A stretch of DNA of 64,000 bases from Ryuthela nishihirai (GCA_038380435.1 JAWZYU010000018.1:51795751-51859750); one strand, 5' to 3'; shown: positions 44,118 to 56,261, counted from the first letter of the stretch. Numbers and translations are program-made. Notes: generated from the letters alone by a model not told the origin.

Positions 44118-45297
44118 CGTTGGTCTGTCTGCATGAGCTATTACACTGCCTAGACAATAAACGGAACAGTTTTGACAGTAAAAAGCGAAATTCGAGGTTC
44201 CCTAATTACTAAACAAACTTTTTATGGAATAATTCGTTGATTATTGAAAGGGTATGGAAGTTTAAATATTTAGCAAGAACAATGCCAATTATATGGATTC
44301 TCTTAAAAGGTTAATAAAAACTGAAACTATTATTATTATGCCAAATTATTTAATGAAATAATTTTGTATATTTTAGGAGTTTTTAGAAACATTTCAATTC
44401 AATATTCGTCAGTTTTGAATTTTTTTAGGAATGGCATTGCTGCTGTTAAAATATACAGTCTCCATAATATTTTAATACTGAATCGTTTTTTTAACTACAG
44501 CATTTAAATAGACATGATGCAAATCTTTAATTTATCTACGGTATATTTTTTTTTTCAGAAAAAAAAACATAGTTAGGAAAGATTAAATTAGCTTTCATTA
44601 TCTCACGGTGTTGATGTTTTACGCAAAACATATTACGCAATATGGAAACGTGGCACTTTCGATGTGACATTTGCTGCATATTAAGAATCGAACAACGCGG
44701 GTAAATATACTAGTGACCTAAAATGCAAAGAATTTATTTAGCAGCTTACATTCTATATACACCCATCCCTTGATTTACACGGTTTTGGTTTCACGTGGTC
44801 AAAGGAATGGTCTCCTTAAGCCTCACCTCGTCTAGTGGTTAGCGTACCTGATTTCTAAGACTAAGGGAATGTCCTTATGTAAGTATTTGCATGTTGTATG
44901 AGAAACCAGGACAAGCTAGTAAAGTTTCTAGGTTATCTCCGTCCTTTCCGCAGGAAGTGACTTCTTCCCTTTTTATTATTAAAAAAAAGAGGAAATCAGT
45001 TTCCGTCCCCCCCACCCCCGAAACAGGATTTTTATTTTTATTCTTTAACCGAAAAATTCCTTCCGATAATTTATTTCAATTTTTAGACCAGTCTATTTTT
45101 AGGTTATCTTTTCTAATCAGGATGATTTTCTGTCCTTTTTTTATATTTAAAATTTTGGAATGAATAATTTCACTCCTTCATACCACGATTATAGATTCGG
45201 TTTTCGGACGGTACGGATTTAGATTTCATTTTTTAATGCATATAGAGATTATATATATTACGAAGTAGCAGTGGCATACATCAAGGGAGATTATTAG
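44118..45297. other. AT-rich DNA with local duplications
   Basis: The 44-bp stretch at 44517-44560 recurs at 45298-45341. The motif CCTTGATTTACACGGTTTTG at 44768-44787 is an inverted copy of 41595-41615. No gene seen. Confidence 0.5.
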
Positions 45298-45341
45298 ATG
45301 CAAATCTTTAATTTATCTACGGTATATTTTTTTTCAGAAAT

Positions 45342-45449
45342 CTTGGAGTACAAAAAAGAGGGAGTTAAAATTATTGAGTAATTTTAACTTGTAAACTAAA
45401 ACAAATTTGTAAACTACAATAATTTTAACTCCCTCTTTTTTGTACCAAG
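45342..45449. repeat. Inverted repeat with about 32-bp arms
   Basis: The left arm CTTGGAGTACAAAAAAGAGG and following GAGTTAAAATTATT pair with the right arm at 45417-45449, with one extra base in the left arm. The loop of about 40 bp contains a direct repeat of TTGTAAACTA. The right arm is the start of a 130-bp block repeated at 46975-47105. Confidence 0.85.
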
Positions 45450-45553
45450 GATTTTCCATTTTTATTTATTCTATTCCACTTTTCGAGCAGAACGGTTTTA
45501 TTTCGTTTGTTTTATTATTTCTCTTCTTTTCCTACGTAGCATAAATGATTTTT
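45418..45553 (+). repeat. 130-bp duplicated block, partner at 46970-47105
   Basis: Near-identical to the partner from AATTTTAACTCCCTC through CTACGTAGCATAAATGATT. Upstream parts (45020-45080 and 46760-46830) are also related but more diverged, so the original duplication was longer. Confidence 0.9.
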
Positions 45554-46268
45554 TTTTGGCCATGTCCCTCTTTTTTTTAAGAGTACTTGTAAGGGTTATG
45601 GAAGCCAAATATTATTAAACTTGTGCATCCAAGCCCCATTTTTCGGAAGGAAAACTGGCGATAGTTATTCCGTCAGTGAAAAAAAGGTCATAGTTCGGAT
45701 TCGAACCTGATTACGAGATAGCCCCATTCCGTTGAAAATGGGAAAGTGTTAGAAGTAACTTAGTCCAGACAGCTACAAGTTTTTCCAGATCGTTTTGAAG
45801 AAAAAAAATCAATCAGATGAAATGTTTGTCAAAAGCAATTAAATTTATTATTTTAATATGTTATAAAAAAAGAGAAAATTTGTAAACTAAAACAAAACAG
45901 ACGTTGTTTGCTCAGAGCTTTGAAACAAATATATTCCTAGAGTTTCGACGTAACTTTATCTGTTTCTATCATTGAATAATTCAGATTTTATCTTCTTCTT
46001 TTTTTTTATTATTCCCTTGTTTAATTTTTTACATTTATTTTAATAATAGGAGACATTTAGAGAAAGAGCAGAATAACAGGTGAAATCCATTAACGAAGAT
46101 GCAATATGAGATAACGAAAACAAGCAACTAAAAAGGTAAAAATTCTGCAACGAAGTTATGTTACGCAATAAGTAAAAAAAAAAGCAGATTACAGCTCCAT
46201 ATTGAAACTCCGTCATCCGAATTGCGAAAACATTTAAAAAACTATGGCGGGAACAGAGAAACAAAAAA
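45554..46268. other. AT-rich DNA, nothing recognised
   Basis: No supported gene; the 74-codon frame at 46040-46264 has no motif. Confidence 0.4.
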
Positions 46269-46274
46269 AATGGA

Positions 46275-46566
46275 AATTATATGCCATAGTAGAGGATCTG
46301 CTGTCAGTTTATATGCCATAGTAGAGGATCTGCTGTCAGTTTAAATGCCATAGTAGAGGATCTGCTGTCAGTTTATATGCCATAGTAGAGGATCTGCTGT
46401 CAGTTTAAATGCCATAGTAGAGGATCTGCTGTCAGTTTATATGCCATAGTAGAGGATCTGAGAGGACGGCAGGAAAACGACACATACATTCATGCCTTAC
46501 CCGGGGCTCCAAACCAGGTCCCTTAGATCAGTGGCCAAGCGCGCTAACCACTCGGCCACAGACTGG
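46275..46566 (-). mobile_element. SINE-S copy 11 with internal 32-bp tandem expansion
   Basis: The head is complete at the right (GCGCTAACCACTCGGCCAC). In the body a 32-bp unit, ATGCCATAGTAGAGGATCTG plus CTGTCAGTTTAT, is repeated at 46281, 46313, 46345, 46377, 46409 and 46441. The tail beyond the repeats is missing. Confidence 0.9.
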
Positions 46567-46969
46567 ATTGTTTATTTTTGTATTTAACAGGATGATTTTT
46601 ACTTTTTATATTCAGACCAGGCAATTGTTTTTCGTTTTCCAGCAGCATGATATTTTTTCAACTTTGTTTTCAAGACTAGAGGCTTTCTTTTCTTCCTTTT
46701 CGCGAAAGGTGGATTTTCGTATTTATTTTTAGGATGGATATTTTGTCATTCTTTCCGAGCAGGATTTTTATTTTTATTCTTTAACTGGAAAATTCCGTCC
46801 GTTAATTTGTTTAAATTTTTCTTTTGTTTTCTTTTCTGATCAGGATAATTTTCATTCCTTCTCTTTTTAATTTAAATTTTTGGGATGAATAATTTCACTC
46901 CTTGCTTTATAGACAGGACAATTATTCATTTTATCTGTTTTTTGAATGGATGATATCTATTTTCGGACT

Positions 46970-47105
46970 CAATAATTTTAACTCCCTCTTTTTTGTACCA
47001 AGGATTTTCCATTTTTATTTATTCTATTCCACTTTTCGAGCAGAACGGTTTTATTTCGTTTGTTTTATTATTTCTCTTCTTTTCCTACGTAGCATAAATG
47101 ATTCT
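46970..47105 (+). repeat. 130-bp duplicated block, founder of the 52-bp array
   Basis: Partner of 45418-45553. Its last part, TTTTCCTACGTAGCATAAATG, matches one unit of the array that follows, so the array appears to have grown from the end of this block. Confidence 0.88.
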
Positions 47106-47765
47106 TTTTTTTCTCCTTACGATTTCTTTCCATCTTTTCCTATGCAGCATAAATGATTTTTTTTTCTCCTTACGATTTCTTTCCATCTTTTCCTATGCAG
47201 CATAAATGATTTTATTTCTCCTTACGATTTCTTTCCATCTTTTCCTATGTAGCATAAATGATTTTTTTTCTCCTTACGATTTCTTTCCATCTTTTCCTAT
47301 GCAGCATAAATGATTTTTTTTCTCCTTACGATTTTTTTCCATCTTTTCCTATGCAGCATAAATGATTTTTTTTTCTCCTTACGATTTCTTTCCATATTTT
47401 CCTATGCAGCATAAATGATTTTTTTTTCTCCTTACGATTTCTTTCCATCTTTTCCTATGCAGCATAAATGATTTTTTTTCTCCTTACGATTTCTTTCCAT
47501 CTTTTCCTATGCAGCATAAATGATTTATTTTTCTCCTTACGATTTCTTTCCATCTTTTCCTATGCAGCATAAATGATTTTTTTTCTCCTTACGATTTCTT
47601 TCCATCTTTTCCTATGCAGCATAAATGATTTTTTTTTCTCCTTACGATTTCTTTCCATCTTTTCCTATGCAGCATAAATGATTTTTTTTTCTCCTTACGA
47701 TTTCTTTCCATCTTTTGCTATGCAGCATAAATGATTCTTTTTTCCCCCCTTACGATTTCTTTCCT
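47085..47765. repeat. 52-bp tandem array, about 13 units
   Basis: The unit is GCATAAATGAT, a T run, CTCCTTACGATTTCTTTCC and ATCTTTTCCTATGCA. Spacing varies between 50 and 54 bp because the T run differs in length. Thirteen GCATAAATGAT landmarks lie between 47091 and 47727. Confidence 0.95.
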
Positions 47766-48049
47766 CCTTTTCCTTCTGGATGAATATCTTCTAAGATACT
47801 CTGTTTTCGAGTCACACAATGAATAGAATCACTTGTTAAATTTCTCTTGGTATCCGGCTGATTTTTCTTCATTAGTTCTACTTTATTAAACTAATTAGTA
47901 ATACTGGAGCATTACCTAAGAGGTTAAAATTATTCCCTCATTTTTAAAGAGTCTCTTAAAATTACAAACGATGATAACAAACGTTATGTATTAAACGATA
48001 TTGCTTTTAAGTGATGATATTAATAGCCAGATCACCTCATTTCCTCATC

Positions 48050-48720
48050 ACTATGCTCCGAGAGAGGTGTGCAGCGATGTTGTGCAACTTGTTCCCTCAC
48101 CAGTTTCCGAATCAGGAGCGAGTGATTTGACAAGCTGCGACGATCGGAGCAAGTTGAAAATGGCGCCGCCCTGTCACTGCACGCACACATAGTGCACGCA
48201 CGCACACTCACCGCAATCCACGTGGTCTCTGTGGCGGTCAGGTTGGAAGACGGCGAGAGGCCGCCAGCGTGCCGACTCTGAGCGGCGGCCAGACGTCTCT
48301 TCGCTCGCCGGCTGTGTGCTCGCTCTGCTCCCTCCTTCGACCCCCGCACCCTCACGGATTCCGTGGTTTTAGCAGCATCGGCGGCAGTGGCAGGAATTAC
48401 CGCGTGGCTCGATAGATAGCCTGGCATGTAAGTAGTGGAGTGGCTTCAGCTCAAAGTCTGCCTTGCGCCTCGAGTACGGTTTTGCTCTGTGTGGCTGCAG
48501 TGTGTATGTGTGTAGCAGGCCGCAGCAGCTATTCTGTCATCGCCCAATGCAGTCTGACGGAGTTCTCTGCCGTGCAAGTAATCCTCGTCTCACAGCTGTA
48601 CAATCTGACAACGTGCTGGTCACGTGGTAGTGCATGCCTTCGATGGAAAATGGGAATATGCATCTCTCCATCACTATTTCTATTTCTCGCTCCTGAAGGT
48701 GAGTCGATTACGATCGCCAT
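48050..48720. promoter_or_regulatory. GC/CpG-rich island, probable promoter and first exon
   Basis: A sharp break from the AT-rich surroundings, dense in CpG. AAAATGGCGCC at 48157-48167 resembles a YY1-type promoter site. Two good splice donors point outward: on the minus strand G|GTGAGT with exon end at 48212, on the plus strand AAG|GTGAGT with exon end at 48698. A minus-strand frame from ATG at 48427 reaches its donor after exactly 72 codons. No protein family recognised. The arrangement suggests a gene start in one or both directions with introns leaving the window of coding content. Confidence 0.55.
48212..48427 (-). CDS. Possible first coding exon, unknown product
   Basis: From ATG to the donor is 216 nt, 72 codons in phase 0, rich in Ala, Arg and Ser (for example HSRRAKRRLAAAQSRHAGG). 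No domain or signal peptide is recognisable. GC-rich promoter DNA often contains chance open frames, and no acceptor or second exon could be linked, so this is a candidate only. Confidence 0.25.
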
Positions 48721-51700
48721 TTTATTGCGCTAATTTTTGTTCGCCGTATGTTTGGTAAGAAAGATAAATCTTTCGTCAAGACATGCTCTTCCATTCTGAC
48801 TTGAAACTGTTGATCGATTTAAAGGACTAGATGTCTGCTTGAGAGACTGGATGCTAACTCCATTTACTAAAATGCTGAACGAATCCATGTTTATAACTAA
48901 TCACTCAACTATACCACGAGTACAGATAGAATTTTGGATTTATAAAGCAAATAATATGTCGCTTATATTCGAAAACCCAATATCGAAGGTAATAAATATC
49001 TTAATACTTTTCTACAAGAAGTATATTTCTGAAAAGAATCGTAATTATTTATAATTGGGGTCTTTAACAGGTACGTTGGGGTACATGAGAGACAACAGAC
49101 TCTTCAACAATGAGAAATTTTAGAAAAATGATTATAACTGATTGTCAATGAAATTTTAGGAGTCATATTTCTCAGTTATTAAGAAGTTTTCACGCTTAAT
49201 CAATTCTGGAAGAATATATATGTGAATAATGACAGAAACCATTTCAATATTTCGTTGAGTTAAAGAATATCACACTTTTAAGGATTTAAATCATTTTTTT
49301 TTCATTACAAAACATTTGATTTTGCATTGCTTAGTTTGTATTGTTGGAAATACCTGCAGGCAGTTTAAACTTTCTAACTTAAACTGTTTTCATTAAATAA
49401 AACAATAATAAAACCTCTCTAACATCAGTTTCAAATTATTATCTACATGAAATATTTGGACAGATCTAAAAATTGAAATTGTTTGGACAGATCTAAAATT
49501 GAAAAAGAATTTCCAGTATATGACTTTAAATAGGATTAATAAAAGTGATAAAAATAAACTAATAGGAAAAATTAGAAAATTACAGTCTTTTAGTCTATTA
49601 TTTGAACCTGAAATGATTGTAGCAAGTTGTGTAGGCTTAGTCATACTATGGTTGAAAGCAGTGATGGGAAAACTCCGGCTCACGAGATCATAATTTGTGG
49701 TCCGCGTTCAAGTAAAGAATATTATTATTGACCACAATCGAAAACATTGAAACATGAGTTTAATTATGTATGTTCCTTAAACGTAGTTTTTCTTACCATT
49801 GTGGTATAAATAGCATTATTTCAAGATCGATATAATCACTTCTTTATTATTTCCCGTAGTTATTTATATAATGTATGGTTTCATAGGATTTTCAATACGG
49901 CCCTCTTAATGTCTAACTTATTTTTAGTGGCCTGCAGAGAAAAAAAAATTCCATCCTTGTTTTAAAGATTAAAAAATTCAGGAGAAAATAAAAAAAAATA
50001 GAACTATGGTAAAAAAAAAACACGTTCTGAATGCCACTAGATATATAAGTGGGTTCGTTATTGGATTAGGTTTAGTAATTTCCATTAGAGTGAAAAAAGA
50101 AACAAAGAGCAAAAATATAATATTGTAATATTTATATCCAACATAACAGAGGTGGAGAAAAATTTAGAAGCGCTGCTGTCTCTTCCCGTCACGTGGCGCG
50201 ACGTTGGAAGGTTAACCTTTGGTGTGTAAAAGGTAGATGGGTTTTAGAGGATTTCGTAAGGGATTAGAAATGGATGCTTTTAATTCAGAGGAGAAAAAAA
50301 ACTCAGTTCATGTTTTTTCTTGATTTCTTTGATACTTTAGTTTCTTTACATTTTTTTCACGCTTCGATTTTTTTTTCCTAAAAGTAACTGAAAAAATAAG
50401 GAAATTCTAAATATGAAGTGAATTATCTCTCATAAGACTTCATTCGGATAGTGAATTTGGAAGTGAATTTAGAGCAATGAATGAAGCAATTTTATTATTA
50501 AGAGTGGGATGATTGTTTTCATTTTCACCAATATTATGAAGTAAGAGATTTATCAGAAATATTACGGAGATCAGCTTTCAAATCAACTAGCAATTGCGAT
50601 GAGAATAATTATGATAGAGAGAAAAATAAGATAAGACATTGAATGCGAAAGCAAGAGCAGAGTGAAACACGGTTTTCCGATTCTCGTTTTTCCTTATGGA
50701 TTTCTTTTCATCCTGTTGTGTATCATTTTTCTCAAGAATCCGAATTCTGTATGAAACTAACAGTTCTCTTTTAACTCTTAATACTGCTGGTGGTGTTTAT
50801 TTCAAAAAAATAACAATTTTCGTATAAGTTCATTCATGAAAAGAATGAGATTCACTTGAATTTTCTTGCAGAACACCGTGATGAATTAAAAATAATAATA
50901 ATAATAAGAGTAATAATAATAATAAATTGTATTTGTTCGTTTTACAAATAAACTCAAGGGAGTTACATTTCTTTCATGAGTGAAGTTGCTTCATATTTCA
51001 AAATTATCATTAGTTCAATTCAATATTTTTCGATTGCTGTTCAAGTGTTCTTTTCCACTTGAAAAGATTTTAAGTTTCCCGAATGACTTATGAAGCAATT
51101 AACGCCATTTAAACAACTTGTATTGTTTGAAACATTGAAAAATATAGGGTTAATTGCATTACATAGTTTTTTTTATATATAAATCAATAAATCTCACTGT
51201 CCCAAATTATAGATTATTCGTTATTTATTATTCAATGACAATTAAAAATTTGAAAACTATTGCTCCAATTCAATGCTACCATCAATATCAGTGTTTGACT
51301 ACTTTTAAACTCAGTTTTGAAACGTGCGTAGTGTAATTGTAACAATCATGTGCAAAGCAATTATTCTCCAATAGAGAAACTGCATCGAAAGGGTTGTCGC
51401 TAACAGCATTTGCAAAAGGTTTAAATTATCTACACAATTTAAATCCGATATTTTCATATCTCAAAAGCCCAAACTTTCCTTGTAATAACTTAACTAGGAG
51501 TAAAATTATTCAAACCAGGGGTAATATTGTCAGTTAACCTACCGGCTATAGATATTTTTTTCTCTAAATTTGGTATGGGCTTTAAACTAAGAATGATTAC
51601 TTCCATTTCAATACATTTATATCTGTTTACAAAGCAACACAGAGCATTGTTTTCCAACCAGTTAAACTTCAAGGCCATTTGGGTGAGATTCAAAGATGAA

Positions 51701-51775
51701 AAAGTAATTGTTAAACTATTTCGAGAAAATGATATTTTAATTCCTTGTCTTTTAATATAAAAAATAAAATACTAC
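48721..51775. other. AT-rich DNA; no gene recognised
   Basis: About 3 kb. Visible items: a short direct repeat of TTTGGACAGATCTAAAA at 49450-49500, a GC-rich spot with GTCACGTGGCGCGACG at 50189-50204 that contains an E-box, and AAT/TAA microsatellites at 50888-50930. If the island at 48.1-48.7 kb is a plus-strand first exon, this would be intron. Confidence 0.4.
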
Positions 51776-51972
51776 TATAACCGAGTGGTTAGCGCGCTTG
51801 GCTGCAAATCTAAGGGACCTGGGTTCGAGCCCCGGGTAAGGCATGGATGTATGTGTCGTTTTTCTGCTGAGGTCCTGCCATCCTCTCAGACCTTCTACTG
51901 TGGCATATAAACTGACAGGCTCCTGTCAGACCTCTGTGACAAGCAGCTGCTTGAGGGGGAATTTATTTTTAT
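51776..51972 (+). mobile_element. SINE-S copy 12
   Basis: Begins within the A box (ACCGAGTGGTTAGCGCGC), has an intact B box GGTTCGAGCCC, and ends GAGGGGGAATTTATTTTTATT. The first 10 bp of the head are missing. Confidence 0.9.
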
Positions 51973-52410
51973 TACATTTTTGAGTTATGAAATTTCTGCG
52001 TTTACCTTTGTTCTGTTTTCAGATAATTTTTTTATGTTAATATTATTATTTTTTCGCTTTTTTTTCCACTTACACCAATGAAACCTATTCCTGAAATTGT
52101 TGTACTATTTAATATCAATAAAATTTATATTAATTATTAATATAACACTAAGATGAAAACCTAAAAGCGCTTTTTTTTTTTTGGTAAAAAGCGACATTAA
52201 TTTTATCTTGGTGGGATCCGTCTTTTTGACCAAATTGTTAGTGGGACCCGATTGTTTTTGTAAATATTTAGTAGGACTAGGATTTTTTAATCAAATGATT
52301 GGTGGGAAGCATTACGTAAAAGATTCGAAACTACTGAGTATATTATATTTATAATTTTTTACAAAGCCAATTGGAGTACGTATATAAACTCTTTTTAAGG
52401 TCAAGCAAGG
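51973..52410. other. AT-rich DNA with degenerate short repeats
   Basis: At 52190-52320 a loose unit of about 43 bp carrying GGTGGGATCC / AGTGGGACCC / AGTAGGACT / GGTGGGAAGC recurs about four times. No gene. Confidence 0.4.
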
Positions 52411-52942
52411 TTAGGGTGAGCATGTAGTCAAGTCTAAAAAAGTGAAAATGTTCTTTTTTTATACTGAAAAAAAAAATACTGTTTTTCATTTTTCTACTGA
52501 AAATTTAAAAACTTTCTAGGAAATTTTAATTGAAAAAATAATATTAGGTAAATTTTATCGTTATCAAGGGAATTTAGTTTTCTAAAAATAGCGTTTTTTA
52601 TAGCTCATAATTGAGGTAATCGTCTTCGTAAGATTCATATTCAATATCAGGCAATTACAAATGAATCAAGAATCACTGTGAACAATCAGGAATGTATGTC
52701 ATTTGAATTTGACAATTTGAATACCATTCAAGTCTTCATGCATTCTGCTTAATTATTATTTTTATTTCGATTAGTAATTTTTTGTTATTTTCTAAAATAT
52801 GAACATATGTTTTTGCACATTTTAGAAACAATTTTTTTAAAGTTGGAAAAAAGAACGTCTTATCTATTGAAAAAAGCATAAAAAAGTCGAAACAAATAAA
52901 GAGAACATGCTCTTTTTAAAAGAGACCTTCTGGCCACCCTAA
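52411..52942. mobile_element. Possible non-autonomous DNA transposon
   Basis: The left end TTAGGGTGAGCATGTAGTC and inverted right end TTAGGGTGGCCAGAAGGTC share outer bases, and both then carry AAAAA-rich sequence with ATGTTCTTTTT or ATGTTCTCTTT. These are imperfect terminal repeats of hAT style. No coding capacity and no convincing target duplication. Confidence 0.4.
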
Positions 52943-53135
52943 ACAGGGCGTACATTTATAACTCTTGACAAGGCAAAGTTTCAAATTTGAGTGACTATGT
53001 TTTCAACTTGTCACTCTAATTTTATCTTTGCTGCAATGTTAAGAGTACGTTTTATTTTAAATAAGCTTTGAAAGACCTAGCTCATTTTTTCATCATGTTA
53101 AATAAAAGTTTCAAGTTATTGATTAAGCCTTTGGA

Positions 53136-53533
53136 TTGGGTTGTGTTGGGTTGGGTTGTTTTACCTCTGAGCGGCACTTTTTTGCACAGCATGGGCTAAA
53201 TGGCCAGGTCACATGGACCCCGAAGGCTCAGAGAAGGTTGGGGCAGGGGACCCACTGGAACAGCTGTTGGGAGACAGATGGTAGCCTCCCGTCAAGGCCA
53301 TCCAGCGTGTTCTTTAACGTGCACAGGGTATGGCTCTCCCGCACACGGTGCCACGGCTTAACGTCCCATCCGACGGACGGCGGCCTTTCCAAGCCCATCG
53401 GTCTCCTCTACTGACCGTGGGCAGGGCGGGGAGTTTTGCGGAGATAAATCTCAACGCTGACCCAGCTGGGACTCGAACCTGGGAACTACAGATTACGAGC
53501 CTGGCGCACTACCGACTGAGCCACCCCCGCCCC
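53136..53533 (-). mobile_element. SINE-T copy 21, full length with TSD
   Basis: Perfect 13-bp flanks TTAAGCCTTTGGA (53123-53135 and 53534-53546). The CAACC tail is longer than in other copies (TTGGGTTGTGTTGGGTTGGG in inverse). Confidence 0.95.
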
Positions 53534-53546
53534 TTAAGCCTTTGGA

Positions 53547-54244
53547 CCTTAAATAGTTCACAATAAATAAATAAATAAAAACAAAAAGAAATATCTTTAC
53601 ATTTCTTTGAAAGCAATATGTGTAAACGTAGATTAATCAATTACTTCTCAGGAGAGTTTTATTTTTGTTCAAGTAAGGGAAAATTAGTGCCTAGAATTTT
53701 TTAAGTATCAAAGTTTGTACAAGTCCGTGAAAATCTGTTTGTAATTTAGTAGTGCATGACATTATGCTAACCATTTGTAAAGCATGAAGGTAATTGTTTG
53801 CTGAAAATTGCTAATTTAGTTTGGAGAAAGTACTTATTTAGTTAAAGGATATTTGCAAATAATTCACAATATCCATTCCAACGTGGAAGATGCTTTCGAT
53901 TTGCATCATTTAGCTTTCTCAACTATCAATGTGAATTTTCATCCAGCAGATGATCAAAAATAAACTTTAGTTAAACATTAAACCTTTATGTTCGATTAAA
54001 ATATCCTATTTCGTGAGTAACAACAGTAAACATCTGTCCCATTTGTTTATCCAGAATAATCAGATTTTTGATTCTTTCGGGCTCATCACTGGTATTTGAA
54101 ACACAACCTATTAACTACTGCATTATATTCACAAGGAACAAAGACTGTTATCTGAGAAAATACGAACTCATTATCATAAGCCAGAGTTCCGTAAACGATG
54201 TGCCGCGAAAATGCTCAAAAATGACTTCCATACATCATTACTAG
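53547..54244. other. AT-rich DNA, nothing recognised
   Basis: An AATAAATAAATA microsatellite lies near 53563. No gene. Confidence 0.4.
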
Positions 54245-54246
54245 TA

Positions 54247-54541
54247 CAGTCGCTCAAAAAAGTATCCGAACACCATGGTTGATTACAGAATTCAGAAAAA
54301 ATATCTGGCAACGATTTTTTTAGAAATTAGTGATCTGGCAACCTTCGTGTGACACGAAGGTTGCCAGATCACTAAGTGGAGCGTGTACAGTTGCTGTACA
54401 CGCTCCAGATATTTTTCCTGAATTTTGTAATCACGTGACATGAAGGTTGCCAGATCACTAATTCCGAAAAAAATCGTTGCCAGATATTTTTTCTGAATTC
54501 TGTAATCAACCATGGTGTTCGGATACTTTTTTGAGCGACTG
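54247..54541. mobile_element. MITE-P copy 5 with hairpin module
   Basis: TA-flanked (54245-54246 and 54542-54543). Outer arms are normal. The centre contains a complete small palindrome (AACCTTCGTGTGACACGAAGG) and then the GGAGCGTGTACAG hairpin found in the compound elements at 20.6 and 28.1 kb, followed by a second partial arm. Confidence 0.88.
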
Positions 54542-54571
54542 TATACAAAAATAAAGTAATATTAGTTTGCG

Positions 54572-54840
54572 CTTCAAAACTGTCGGATTGAGTCACTCTG
54601 GGAATAAGCACTCTGCAGTCAGTGGTCATTCTGGAAACAAGAATTCTGGCATCAGTGGTCACTCTAGAGACAAGTGCTGTAGAGTCCGTTGTCACTCTGG
54701 GGACAAGAGCTCTGGAATCTTTGGGTCACTTTGGGGACAAGAGCTTTGGAGTCAGTGGTCACTCTTGAACAAGAACTCTGGACTCAGGGGTCACTCTGGG
54801 GACAAGAGCTCTGGATCCAGTAGTCACTTTAGAGCCAGAC
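54572..54840 (+). repeat. Degenerate 36-bp minisatellite
   Basis: About seven units of the form GTCACTCTGGGGACAAGAGC followed by TCTGGAGTCAGTG. The plus frame 54567-54926 reads a 12-residue repeat (GHSGDKSSGxS), which would be expected from any repeat whose unit is a multiple of three. No host-gene evidence. Confidence 0.8.
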
Positions 54841-56250
54841 TTCCGAATGAAAAAAATTCGAGGGAAAACAGTAATTATCGAACATTATTTCAAGTTATTA
54901 TCTATAATATTACTTCGTGTTCGTGATGTCTGCTCCCATCCGTTTTCGCTGAAACTTAGCATCCAGTTAATTGCATATTTTCTCAATGACAGATAATATT
55001 TGAAATTATAATCAGATAAATTTTCGCTATTAACTATACTACTTTCTCGTTCCACGAAAACAGGGGAAACATTAAGCTTAAGTTGCGTTACAAATAGCAT
55101 CCGGAACGAATTCTGACTGAAAAAAAAAGAAACCGTTTTTATTAATTCTCTTTTCATTGAGTGTGCCGCAAAGTTGTTCTTAATGTTTTTACTCTGCCGT
55201 AAACAAAAGAATAAACTTTAGTTAAACATTAAATTTTTAAATTCGATTAAAATATTATTGATTATTTTTTCGCTTTTTGAAGTTCGTGGAACACTGTCAT
55301 AGGTTATGACATCTTCGTCTAAACTTGCTGAGATTGAACACTACCTTAACTTAAGAGCATGGATATGTAAAGTTGTATATCTCTCTTTGTTGGAATCTCT
55401 CTTGTTGGAATTAAGTTGCATCTCTATAGAACTTATATGACCTATCCAGGGATTTGCACGAATTGAGAGACGCAAAAACGTTTTGTAGCAAACGAAATAG
55501 TTCAAGACTGAAGAGCAAATTTTCCACAGATTTTTGGCAATAAATAAATGTTTTTAAAAAATTTTCCAATTAATTTAAAGGATACTTTTTGAGACATTCA
55601 ATGTTAAATATTGAGGTTAATGACCTGAAGAGGTTATAATGGCAGAAAAGCGAAACATCGTTTTAAAGCTCAAGAAAAGAACCTGAAAATGATGCAAATA
55701 TTTTCTTTGTAGGCCAGTCAGATTCAAAGATATCGATTATCAAATAGCAGACAGATTGCAGAAATTTATTTAGATTGTTAATAAAATAAATTTATACATA
55801 CTATTTAGAAAGCTTAGTCTTGAAGGGAATACAATTATTGATACGAATATATTCTGGTTAGTTTCTCTATTTAGGGATTTTAGTAGTGTAACTAAAATTA
55901 TCATGAAAATAAGATTTTGACTTATTATCGTAGCTTCACAACTGTGAGTTATTAGCTAGACTAGAATTTGCTAACGCATTTCATTGCACCACATTTGCTT
56001 ACTTATTTTCTTAAGCGCAGCGAAGAGCACGATGCAACTGCATCTGCCACACCTAATTTATGCATCAGATACTTTCTCAGATAAATCAAGTAGCTCATTC
56101 TTGTGCCTTATGTTAACTTTTCCAATTAATACTAAACTATTACTCTCGAACTCTTAACGCTACTTCTAGTGAATCCTCTAATATTTCAAAACTAAGGTTA
56201 AACCAGAAGCAGGAGAGCAAGCGAAAGAGACAATTTTTCTAAAAGTCTTT
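54841..56250. other. AT-rich DNA, nothing recognised
   Basis: No ORF with recognisable content. Confidence 0.4.
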
Positions 56251-56261
56251 TATACTTGCTG

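Noticed and set aside
54567..54926. A repeat protein with GHSGDKSSG units
   Set aside because: The DNA is a 36-bp minisatellite, so an open frame with a 12-residue period is expected by chance. There are no flanking exons or start context.
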